Below, piece after piece: positions 48,133 to 60,300 of a stretch of DNA of 64,000 nt. The stretch lies in assembly GCF_932526225.1 (NCBI RefSeq), contig NC_064039.1, forward strand, positions 3,299,001-3,363,000. Reading direction: 5' to 3'. Made by a program: the position numbers and the translations under genes. Positions within the stretch are counted from its first letter, which is position 1; each line of letters starts with the position of its first letter. The DNA is from Nematostella vectensis (Eukaryota > Cnidaria > Anthozoa > Actiniaria > Edwardsiidae). The notes beneath the pieces are model-generated. The model did no database searches. It was not told the DNA's origin and saw nothing but the letters and a program-made list of their open reading frames with translations.

Positions 48133-51100
48133 GCTGCTTTAGCGTCTGGCACAACCCAAAACCCAAAGGTTAGAGGTGGTAGTGTAATTTCACCAGTTGG
48201 AATAGATAGCGGTTTGAGGTTGGGAAAGGTAACATCATCTATCATCTCCAGAACTTCACCATTCAGTTTAACATTTCTGTAGTGAAATCAAATGGCAGTA
48301 GATTAGGGCAAAGTCCTATAGCAGGAAAAAAATACAGAATAAATAAATATATTATTCAGTGTGTGCCCCTCAATCAGCAAATGCTAAAAATTTATCAACT
48401 GTGGCTTGCCTACCCAAGAGAGTTTTCTGGCTACAGCCATGGTTACAATTTGGAGAAGATGAAGTATTTGCAGGACCTAAAAAGCTTATTAAAACTGGAG
48501 ACAGTCTATTTCATCTGCTACTACACCTTTTTAGTCTATTTATAACCATGAAAAGCCATGTATATATTGTCTACATGTCAGAGCCATAGCCAGCCGCATA
48601 AGATTGGGGGGCACAATACAGAAACATTAAGAAAATATTGGGGGGGGGCACAATACAGAAACATTAACAAAATATTAGGGGGGGGGGGCACAATAGAGAA
48701 ACATTAAGAAAATATTGGGGGCACAATACAGAAACATTAAGAACATATTGGGGGGAACAATACAGAAACATTAAGAAAATATTGGGGGGGGCACAATACA
48801 GAAACATTAAGAAAATATTGGGGGGGGCACAATACAGAAACATTAAGAAAGTATTGGGGGGGCACAATACAGAAACATTAAGAAAATATTGGGGGGGCAC
48901 AATACAGAAACATTTAGAAAATATTGGGGGGCACAATACAGAAACATTAAGAAAATATTGGGGGGGCACAATACAGAAACATTTAGAAAATATTGGGGGG
49001 GGGGGCACAATACAGAAACATTAAGAAAATATTGCGGGGGCACAATACAGAAACATTAAGAAAATATTGGGGGGGGGGGGCACAATACAGAAACATTTAG
49101 AAAATATTGGGGGGGGGGACAATACAGAAACATTAAGAAAATATTGGGGGGGGGGCACGATACAGAAACATTAAGAAAATATTGGGGGGGCACAATACAG
49201 AAACATTAAGAAAATATTGGGGGGGCACAATACAGAAACATTAAGAAAATATTGGGGGGGGGCGCGATACAGAAACATTAAGAAAATATTGGGGGGGCAC
49301 AATACAGAAACATTAAGAACATATTGGGGGAGCACGATACAGAAACATTAAGAAAATATTGGGGGGGGCAGCCACGCCCCTACTTGTCATTTTCTTATAA
49401 TTTTTGAAAATATTGGGGGACGCGTGCCCCCAGTGCCCCACCCCCCCTCCCCCCACCCCCTGCTACGGCCCTGCATGTATATTATCTGTGATCAAATCAT
49501 GATTGTTTACCCGGATGTGATATCCTTGTCGCCAGGGGTTAGCAAATACTGATCCACAGGAAACCCACTTAGTTCCCCCGTCAGCCTCAAAATGACAGTA
49601 TCATGTGTGTTCAAGTTGATGGCCATCACAGTAATGGACCCCACTTGATATTGGCTAAATCAATAAAAGATTACTTTTACAATTGAGTCGCACAAATACA
49701 TATTGAATATTGATTAGAAAGACAAATGTACTCAATACTGTCTTTATAAATCAACAATTACATCTTTGTACTTTACTTGTATTTACCGATACCATTTATG
49801 ATCAACAGTAGCAAATGAAAATAAACTTTTACAGTTGTGGAGCCTTTCAAGCATTCCAACAACAAATCAAGCACAACCCAGAAACATAAACATTGATTCA
49901 TTTGGTTGAGATTATCCCTTTAAAGGACAGAGTATCAACAGAAACAAAAAAAAGTACTACAACAGCTATAAAGTACTCCCTCAGCCACTCATCTTATATA
50001 CAAAATTTTATAATTTCAAGTCATTGCTTTATAAACGGATTAATATTTTAAGGTCAGTTTTTAATGCCAAAATATACAAAGCTTGTTGAACCCATTTAAA
50101 AGGATCGCCATAGACTTGGGGTTGCCAAGGGCATGAAATCCTGGAGGTTGTTACAGGGGAAGTCACCGAAAAAACAGTCCCCCCTGCCCACCCCCCGTAT
50201 TAAATGAACACTTCCTAAGCTTGACATTACCCTAAACCAGTGTTTGTGCAATGTGCGTAGACCCTCACGACTCTGCCCTCATCAAGACTGTTCTGCACAT
50301 TAAGAACTTCTTGGCCAACCAACCTCTTATGTAACAATGACAGCCAGTAATCCTACAAATAGAATTGTTAAACCTGTCAGTGAGAGCTCTTGTATCTGCG
50401 ATAATGGAAAGGAAATGCTGTCAGAAAAAAGAGCATGGGGGTCACCTTAATCAAGAATTGCAGCCATAGGCTGAATTACTCTGGATTAACATTACAGGGG
50501 GCCTTATATGGACTGCTATATAAGGCGCACTGTGCTGCCGCACAGTTTACATGGATGAGAGAGTGTTATTTAATGTCCCTTTTGGTTATACAGCCAAGTA
50601 CAGACACAATAACAGGCTGGTTAAAGGTTTTTGTGCAAGGAGACTGCTATTTTTAACCTAGTTATCTGAGCCAAGAGGGATACACAGTCCCCAATGTAGA
50701 GAGTCTGAAAAAAAAAACAAGTTGACCTGACCTGGGTTTGAACCCTGGTTGTCTTGCTTGAGAAGCGAAGCCTGTTCCACTGAGCTATTGCGCCACTCTC
50801 AGATTGAATTAAGATGAGTGACCCTGAGACTTTCTCAACATACCGGGTTCGGATAAAGATCATCGTTTATCAGTGCATAGTGTCCATGAAAGAAGCTTTG
50901 CCTGATGACAACTTCAGTACCAAGTCGAGCAGCCATACCCAATTTGTCCAGCCACCTGTATAATTATATAAGCAATATTCCAAAAGGTAATCTAATGCAG
51001 AGAAGGTCTCAATAGTACAAGACAGTACAAGCCAACAAGAAGTACACAAGAAGCCTTTGGGGGAATTTTGGCCATTCAATAAGCTTTATGGAAACACCTT

Positions 51101-54100
51101 GTCTATTTAGTCATCTAATGTAAATATAGTATGGTAAGGGGTTGAGTTTTTTGTTACAAATTGTTTCAGTTTTGATGATTACAGCACATATTAATTCCAC
51201 ATGTTTTGCTTTGATTTGCTTGTTTTCGCGAAAATAAAGTGATCTGTTTTTAACGAAAATAGGAGAATCGTGAAAATAAAGTGTAGCAAAATATTGTCAT
51301 TTCAAAATCACGAAATTTTGACATGAAAATTAAGTGTAATAAGGTACATAAAATATTTAATTTTATGAAGTTCATATCAGGCAAACTATCATTATAATGA
51401 AAAATTAAATGGTTGTCTGAACCCACAAATTAATTCAATTTAACCAATTATGTAACTTACGTAAATCCAGCTACATATCTGTCAGACATCCCCTCTGCAC
51501 CACCCCCCCATGCGCTGTCTGTCTCTCCCATCCATGGCCGCTTGTCAGGTGCATATTCAGCAAGTAAGTCTTTTATAAGGTGGAGCTGAATCAACATATA
51601 GTCAAGAATTTTGGGGTCATAGAAATTCTTGACTTCACATGTCCTTTTATCAAAGTAATACCTATGAATAAGAATATCAAAGATTAAAAAGTTGGACTAA
51701 TAGAATGCACAAAATAGGTTAGACTTGATTTTCAGATACCTGATTCAAGTCCCATGAGACATGACAGAAAGCATGACCCGATGCTCCAAATAAGTCCATT
51801 TCACATCTAATAAGGCGGAAAATTTCTCTAAGTAATTAGCGAGTAATATCAAACAAAATATCAAATGCGCCTTTTTTTTAATTGATGCGACGTTTTGTAC
51901 AGTGTCATTGAAATTTGAGCTTTTCGTCCCTTAGCTGATAAATAGCGCAAAGGATGATCAAGGAAAAACTATCTTAAAAAGCCAAAATCTGGGTATGTGC
52001 TCTTCAGCCTCACGTTATTCTTGTTTTGGAAATCAGTCTGTAATAAGAAAGCGATGGCCATTGTAAGAAATTGTGTCTTCTTTCACTATCCCAAATTGCG
52101 CAATTTCCAGGTTTTTCTGTCGTCCCATGTCGTCCCATGATGTTTTCTTACAGCAATTGCCATTTATACTGATGACATATTTATACTGATGGCATATATG
52201 TTGCCCACATGCATTTTTTTTTTACTTTAAGAGATAATTCAATGTATAGCAGATGCTTTTAATAAGCCTACAATACCGGTTCTAAAGTATCTGTGAATGA
52301 TTTCAAATACCCAATTCCCTTCCTCTTTCTTCCTCCCTTGACCTCATTCACCAAGAGCTAGTACAATGGGATTTGAAGGCATCCATAACTTACTGGTGCC
52401 ATGTGACTGCATCAACTGAGCCACGAGCAACAGAAAGGAAACTGAAAAAAAGTAAGTGCAAATCAAGTCATGAAAAAGGGTATACACATTCAAGCGAATT
52501 CTATTGAGTACCTAATCAAAATAAGTATCGAAAGGTGGATTTTGTTGTTTTAATCCTAAATTTGAAAATTTTACAGACCTTCGTCTATGCAAGGCTTTCA
52601 GCAGCTAACCCAGGTCCTGTTTGGGGAAGAGATTGAAAAAACAATCCCAACGACCTGGGGACTGAGCCTAACAATTGACTAGGTTATTATGGTATAACTA
52701 GAAAAACTACAAACAAGCTGTAGAATAGGTTTACCCTAACAAAGTTTCCTAGCTACTTAGCTATAGCTCTGACTAGGCACAAACATTACCTTTCCAAATA
52801 TTGCTGAGAAGGAGTATTGATCTTATTTATCGGTCTTGTCACATCTGGGCCCACAAGAATATGTCCGTAGTCAGGATTTTTGTCAAGAATCTTGCGAAGA
52901 GTAATGAAGTCATGAGCAAGATTAACGGCAGGTATGGATCTGTTGAACTTACTGAGGTGGTTAGGCTCTGAAATATCAAAACATAAAACTTCAACAATAC
53001 TTTTAATAATGGGTCAAAAAAGGGGGGGAGGTTCCTTGTACATAATAGTTCCAAGGAGTTTATCCAGGAGTTTCAATTATATAAGAGGAGACTGAATCAA
53101 GAATTTCAAGAAATGGCAGTAGCGGATCTAGGAACTAGTTCAGGGGGATTAACCCCCCGTCTGGGCTTCCAGAAAGCGAAATGTATTTTAATTACCCCCC
53201 CCCCCCCCTTTGTCACTGAGCCAAACTCCCCCTTTAGCTAAAAGCTACAATCTGTTACAAAACTAATGGGACACTTTCCCTCCCCCCTCCTCAATGTTGG
53301 AGGGCAAATGATCACCTTGCGGCTGCTTGTGTTTTGAGCTGAATAATCACCTCTAACCGATATTAATCGGGGAGAGAGGGATGGAGGTTGTTCATATGCG
53401 AAGTGTCCCACTTACTTTTGTTGTGGATTGTAGATCTGCCCCAGAATGGGAGAATTCATTGTCTCTGAAAATGTATGGGGGTGTGTGGGCACAGGTGCAT
53501 ACTCAGTATTTACTAAGGGTGTGCAGTGATACTGTATCATGAATGGAAAAAAGGACAGTATTTGCATATTTGCAGTACTTGCCTTTTGCGTTTGCCTTGC
53601 TGTTTTGAATATAATTATATGGCTATTTGTACCCCAGCCCCCCTCAGAAAATCCTGACTAGGTTACCTGTGGCCCCTCCCCTCCCCTCCCTCTCCATAAA
53701 AATCATGTAAGTACACCTTGATTGCACATACCATTTCCAAGTTCCCATCCGAAGTCATAGCCTTGGGAAGCAATATATTTGAGTATTTCCAGGGGGTTTG
53801 TATAATTCCATGTACCATCGGAGTTACGAAGACATGCGTTTAACCCAAACAACACATCAACACCGCCCTTATTTCCAATCATAGCAATTCTCTCGAGGTC
53901 GTCTGGCGTGATTGTGAAATCAGTGAAGTTTTTATGCTCAAGAGCTTTATCCTTCTTAAAATGCATCCAGCAAGACGCCGTGCCTCCAAACCTTACATAC
54001 ATAGGTGACAGTCCTTGCAAAAGAGTGAAGGGTCGCTCTGAACTGAAGTTGAAATGCCGCCAGTGTTCCTGGATTGTTTCTATAGTGAAAGCGGATGACA

Positions 54101-54233
54101 AATAGCTCTTGCTGACAGTACTAACTCTCTGACCCATGTCAATGACGACTTCATGATCGGTGAATCGTGTTCCTAATCTAAGGGAAGTACTGACTGGAAT
54201 TAGACATAAAACTAGTAAATTGAAAAAATGCAT
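48120..54233 (-). CDS. HPSE: Heparanase (GH79 endo-beta-glucuronidase), complete
   Basis: Exons, 5' to 3': 53732-54233, 52790-52967, 52394-52441, 51461-51661, 50844-50955, 50238-50352, 49511-49643, 48120-48276; all phases close to 481 residues (human is 543). The signal peptide is MHFFNLLVLCLIPVSTS. GLSPMYVRFGGT and FGLNACLR are family blocks. The proton donor is Glu168 in GWELGNEPN, split by intron 1, and the nucleophile is Glu289 in MGETDSAWGGGAEGMSD; their spacing (121) is close to that of human (118). The C-terminal domain ends PDAKAAACM, like the human ending. It cleaves heparan sulfate chains in lysosome or matrix (family knowledge). The region holding the excised linker of the vertebrate proenzyme is about 40 residues shorter. 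Donor GTTTAG after the 50238 exon is weak. Confidence 0.93.
48579..49473. mobile_element. TIR element filled by a G-rich satellite
   Basis: The left end CAGAGCCATAGC and the reversed right end CAGGGCCGTAGC match at 9 or 10 of 12 positions, and CATGT borders both ends (48574-48578, 49474-49478). The interior is almost entirely the 48610-49370 satellite. It lies in the last heparanase intron. Confidence 0.5.
48610..49370. repeat. G-rich satellite, ~33-bp unit
   Basis: About 22 copies of CACAATACAGAAACATTAAG, then AAAATATT and a G run of 5-12 bases. Each unit is well conserved except for the length of the G run. The sense strand of the surrounding gene carries C runs. Confidence 0.9.
50725..50805 (-). 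ncRNA. tRNA-derived Pol III unit (SINE-like) in a heparanase intron
   Basis: On the - strand, TAGCTCAGTGGAA fits the A box and GGTTCAAACCC the B box at tRNA spacing, followed about 20 bases later by a run of ten T. The acceptor ends do not pair, so a SINE head or tRNA pseudogene is more likely than a working tRNA. Confidence 0.5.
51813..52140. repeat. Dispersed repeat, copy 2 (longest)
   Basis: Holds the blocks seen at 26823-26995 and 29655-29740 in one continuous copy, so those two are fragments of the same family. It lies in a heparanase intron. Confidence 0.55.
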
Positions 54234-54351
54234 TTCCCAACGATTTTGCTGGAGACGGAGACGAACAGATGAATGTCAGCAGGCGTTACAATGCAATGCC
54301 TGTGGTTTTTTGTCCGCGGACAAACCCCAGCGGTATACCCTTGAAGTCAAC
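54234..54351. promoter_or_regulatory. Compact bidirectional promoter, heparanase / WDR6
   Basis: Only 118 bp separate the two start codons, so 5' UTRs and promoter must share this space. No TATA box is evident. The role is inferred from arrangement. Confidence 0.5.
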
Positions 54352-57300
54352 ATGGCGGATTCGTCGGAGATCGAGGGTTTTGAGAAAAAATGTTTAATTT
54401 CTCCGATCACATGTCTTCTGTTCGTAGATGGATTGCTGTTGTCAGGTGCTTACTTATTTATTTATTTTTACCATCTTAATCGGAAAGATCTGGTATGAGA
54501 AATCAATGAACATCAATTGTGCTTACGTTCGTTCTTACGTTATGAAATGTAATTTCATGTGGTGATTAGTTAAAAAGCAAGGAGTTGTTTAATCCCCCAT
54601 TTGAAAATATTTTCTTTTGAAATATAAAAAAATAAGAAAAGCATTGATAATTGTTCGCCCTACCACACCCACCGTCCCCTCCCCTATTATTTTGCCTACC
54701 TATTATCAGACCAATGGCCCCTTGGTGGCAATATCATGAAACATGGGACAAATAATTACATTTTCATGGATCACATATTAGAAAATAAAAGAAAGAATTG
54801 TCTAATTAACAAAATCTATGACCTATTTATCTATGACCTATATACAGTAAATGTTAGAAAATTTTTGATCTTGGGGTCCAAGGGTTAAATCCGCGATTTA
54901 AACCGTCAGCGGGTATTTTGTAGTTATTTTGTATATATATTAAAAAAACCTTGGGGTCCAAGACCTGACCTCAAATTTTCAGTGTTCGCAAATTTTCAAG
55001 TACCGAATTTTCCAACATTTACTGTATATCTATGACCTCTGTATCTATGACCTGTGCATCCCCAAAAATATTGAGTACGCAATACTGTTAAGTGTGTTTT
55101 ACTTCAAAAGTAAAAACGTTTTCAGAGAATGAGTTTCTTAAAGCATTCTTAAGATGATATTTTGTCTTCAATAGGGGAAGGGCCATCTTTGTGTCTGTAC
55201 AGTATACATAGTGGTGGAAAGCTCCTTCAAAAGTCTGTTCTTGGTGAAGCAAGAGTTCATGGAATGCAAGGTATGTTACTTGAGAGCATAAACAAGCTGT
55301 TGTTTGGTTTGATACCAATACTTGGCTAACTTGTGTTTTTGAATCACTCTAGCATGTTGTAGTAGTCTTGACCTACCAATGGTTGCCATATTTGGACAAA
55401 AAACCCTGAGAATTGTTCAAGTTGAAAATAACAGGTTTGTTACTTTTTATATCAAACTCAAGTACTAGGGTTGGTTACTAAAACATCATGTGGTTAAGAT
55501 GCGGTATATGCGCCTGTGTGCACTTGCCTAGCTCATATTTGATGTTTAAGACTCCTGGGATGGCTCCTTACATTTTGCATAGTAGCATCTTATGCATGGG
55601 TAAATATGGAAAATGTATATTTGTTTATATTTTTGTTTTTCAGCTCGTTAAAATGCACATCTGCCATCATAAAATTCCCTGACCTAATACTGGACTCCCA
55701 CTGGTTGAGAAGTGAAAAGGGAGTCAACAGTTTAGTTGCTATAGTAACAGCACACAATGCTGTTTGGTGCTTGGATATAAAGCAGGGAAGACACTGGATG
55801 GTGGCACAGTGTGAAGAGGACTCCATATTGTATCCATACACTGGTGCAAGGCAATGCCAATGAAAATATTGTGTTTTACTGCAGGTAAATCTATTAATCA
55901 TGCTTTAAAGTTATAATCATGTTATGTTGATCAACCATTCCTTCAAAATAACAATCTACAAATGCATTCTGATACCTTACTGATAATATTTGATTCAAAA
56001 TATCTTGGTTACTCACCAATTGGAATGGATTCTTTAGAAGTGTGATTGGCCTTAGTACAGTAATTGTTTTCTTAACATACAAATTGCACAGATATTCTGC
56101 CAGATTTTTTGGTCAAGATTTGGAGAGTCTTGTACTTGCTTCTGGTACAGTCTTTAACCAAATTCTTCTCTGGAAAGTACAGGGAGAGAAAACGGATAAC
56201 AATCAGACTTGCATCCAGCAGAGATTATCAGGGCATGACGGGGTTATATTCTCTCTGAACTTTAATGAAGCCGGCACAATGATGGCATCAGTGTCAGATG
56301 ATCGTAGTATCAGACTTTGGAGGTTCACAGGAAAGCAATGTAATAGTGCGATTGAAGCTGAGTGTGTGCTAACTGTGTATGGCCATTCCGCTCGTGTGTG
56401 GGATGCACAACTGCTATCTGATGTCATTGTTAGTATCGGAGAAGATGCTGCTTGTAATGTATGGAATTATGATGGGAGGCTTCTGAAGACATTCACTGGC
56501 CATAAAGGTTTGTCATAATTACCTATATCTAATTGACAATGTAATGTCCTAATAAAATGACAATGCAAGGTGTTTGCCACTATATATCTAAGTGTTGTTT
56601 TACCTTGCTAGGGAAAAGTATATGGAGTCTAGCAATTGATAAAGTTGCTGGAGTTATTGCCACAGGTGGAGGTGACTCTAGTATTAGACTCTGGTCACTA
56701 CAAGACCTCAGGTATGGATTTCACAACCTTAAAAGTAAAACGAAGTGAATCCAAAGAGGGGAAGGGATGGGTAAATCAGAGACTTGCAGAGGCGCTGAGA
56801 CCCATGTTTCAGAATCCGAGCCAGAGAATTCTGTCAAATTTCAGAATCTGAGCCCGAGCTTCTTTTTTCGAGCTTGTTTTCGGATAACATGCTCAAGGTA
56901 TGGCAGAAACATCAGTTGAAAAAAGAATAAGTAGAGTAACAATACATTCTTGCTACACTACATAAAAAAAGGAGACCCGTAGCATGCTAACAACATAAAA
57001 CAGATCGTGTTTAACAAAAAAACGAGACTCCGAGACCGTGGTAAAAAAAAGGAGACTTCGAGACTTGCGTAAAAAACGCCAAGATTCTGAGACTTTACGA
57101 AATTTTTGCGAGACTTTCGAAATTTCGAGGTACCCATCGCTCCAAAGGAAATCTGTCCAACATTATCCAGAATCTGCAGTCTTAGGTTGAGGTATTATTC
57201 AAGTTTATTAAGAGATACTTAGGTTGCAATTTTTTATCCAGAAAAACAAAACTTGCAGCTTCACACATATCAGTGGCTCATTTGCTGTCTTTTGTATCTT

Positions 57301-60300
57301 TTAGCAATGGACTCACCATTTCAACTGAAACAGCAGCACCAAGCGCAAATGCAAGTCTTCCAGTCACCAAAGATGGCGTTGATACACCCCGTAGTGTAGC
57401 CATGATTCATGATTGCAATCTCCTTGTGATGACAACTCTCGGGTATTATGACCTTTCATCAGTACCTTATTCTCTAAGTCTCGCGAAAAATAAAGTCCGT
57501 GAACTTAAATCACGCAAAAGTTTATGGATAGAGAAAAATTGACGATAGAGATTGAAGGGCTCTACTGAGATCTTCTGGTAAGCACATTAAACGAAACTAT
57601 CGATAATGTCACAGGAGCAAGAACACTTTTCCATTATGCAAGACAGACTCTAAAAGGAGCAACGTGTTGCTTTTGTTTCAATATATTGGTCCTGTTTCCG
57701 TTGTCAATGTAATACGGAAGAATGAGGTAGTACTATAGCTGCCTCAACCCAACAAAAGTAATGGTAGGAATGTAAACAGTTATATCTATATCTTGGTCTT
57801 TTTGTGTCCTTCCAGACGTGTCTACAAGTACTTCTGGAGAAATTCCATCAAGAGCGAAACCAATTCTCTCGGAGTTGACTCTAAAGACCCAAGCAACCAG
57901 TGTACTGCCTCCCTTAGCAACCAGACTGACCTTAGCAACCAGACTGACCTTAGCAGTCAGAGTCACCTGAATTCTAGTGACCCAAGTTCACATACCTTTG
58001 AGCCAAACATTGGACAAAGTGGAACATATATGCAAGTTTCCTGTGACAACCAAAAAGGGCTAAACCCAAATACTAAACAAGGTCTATCTACTAACAGTGG
58101 TATTCGTAGCAATCCGGATGATTGGGTTTTGGTTCTGGAAGATATGAACTATTCTTCATACAGTCTGATGGAAGTATCACCTAACAAGAAGTTGGTGGCA
58201 TTTGGAAACCTCAAGGGTTACATAAAGGTCATTGATTCTGGTAAGAAAGGATTTCAGGAGCAAATGTTGCAGGATGTCTTTATTGCTATTTAAACAGCAT
58301 CAAGTATATTATGTCCCCAAAGTGAAATTATCCCTCTGATGACTTTTTGTCAATGATACAATAGAACCCCAATAACTTAAAAACCCAAAAAGCTCAAAGT
58401 CAGTTAACTCGAACTCCCTGCTATAACTTAAACTAGCTTTGACTTTCATTGATACGATTTTTTAGTTATTTCTAACGGATGAATGGATTTTTTCTTTCTC
58501 CCATCAAAAACAAAAAGGGTGGTAAAAAACAATAATCTGCCTTGTTAGAGAAGAACTTATCCATTGGTTGTCCCTATACTTAATCCAAAGCACTGTCTCA
58601 AAGTCACAAATGTGAGAGCCACTAGAGGGTCAGGGCATATGTTTAAAACATATGCCTTAACTACTTAGCTGTTTAGCGACCGAAGTTTGCAAACTACACT
58701 GACATTATATTCCGTCCCATTAATTGTTCAGACTTCAAGTGGAAGCCATCAGAAGTCCAAGCATACTCCAGTAAAGTCCTTAGTCTGTTATGGTCACTTG
58801 GTCAGCACCAGTATAATCTGTTCACGTGTGGACCTGATGGGAACACGATGTGGTGGAGAATCCGTCCTGACTCTACTGACCAGACCTTCCACTTGGCGCC
58901 TCATAGGCAATTCAATATCCCGCCAGCCAAGCAGAGATGGGCGTCAGCCGTGGCCATAATCCCACGCCCTGGTCAACTTGGTGTAGGTGATGGTGAGAGT
59001 GATACTCCTATGGTTGTGTTTGGTGATCGCAAAGGATCGATCCATCTGTTTGACAGCAGAACAACAGACCCAGAAAAGGTAGAAATCGTCCAGAGACATC
59101 ACACTCATTTATCGCATTAATTGGCCCTTTAAACCAGCTGAGACACAACATTATGAACACAATGTTCTCATTTGTATGATACAGGAACTTTATGCAGTCG
59201 ACAGCTTGCCTGGGTTACATGGGCGCACTGGCGTGACACAGCTAGTCACGCATCAAAACCAGCTGTATTCCACAGGCCGTGACGGAACGTACCGCCAGTA
59301 CAAAGTCCATGAGTCACGTCTCGAACTGACTGACACCAAAAAGGTACGCTGTCCCTGTTAGCTCAAACCATTTGTATAAGGAATGTTCAATCGTGTAGAA
59401 GACCCGGAAAAGAAACTTGAGGTATTCCATGTCTGTCTAAATTTGCCATACGTTGGTATATTCATCATTCTTTACCCTATTTTTCAGAAATAAGGGAAGA
59501 ATAGACCCAATCATTTTTATCTGATGATTCCTATGTGTGAATACTTTTGTTTTTCACATACATCGTTTTCACATACACTTATGCACTCGGTCGAGAAAGA
59601 AAAATTGTACAATCGTAACCATCCAAAGAAATCATCACGATTTGGATTGTGTGGTAATAAGATGTAAAAACCGTTAGCCGATTGGGTCTGTTGCTTACAC
59701 GTAGATTATAATCTAAACAATGTTGTTAAAGTCATCCACTCTCCAAGGTGTTCAAAGGTGTTGAATGGGTCGAAAGAATTCAGTTCACGCCAGATGGAGA
59801 TGTTATAATTGCTGCTTTCCACACGGTAAGCCTTCACACGACACAGTAAAAAAAAGGTAAACCTTCACACAACACAGTAAAAAGAATTGAGCAAAGCCTG
59901 AAATCTAATTATATACAGTACACGAAATGAATCTTACAATAACACTGCAATCAATATTTAGACCCCTTGTACCATGACATTCCTTTAAAAATGGTGTAGA
60001 CAGGATTCGCTTGGGAGAGGGGTGCGCAGATATTTATATTATGCAAAAGCGTATAATGCGATTATTCAAAACCTGCTTTATTGGAGGGCTGGGAGGGTAA
60101 TTATTCCCCGCTTTCTAAAGGCTGGACAGACGCACTGCATCACAAACGTTGCCAACTGAAAGTTGCTCTTAAATATGACACTTTCACACGACGTTGTCAA
60201 GTAAACGTCGCCCATGTAGATATAGCTTTATTGTATCGTTGGTTCATTACACGCCTTCTTTGTTTTGTGGAGTAAACGTTGCGCCATGTAGACAGAGTTT

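Noticed and set aside
48664..49043. Repetitive open frames with a ~10-residue period (both strands)
   Set aside because: They arise from translating the 33-bp satellite; no gene context.
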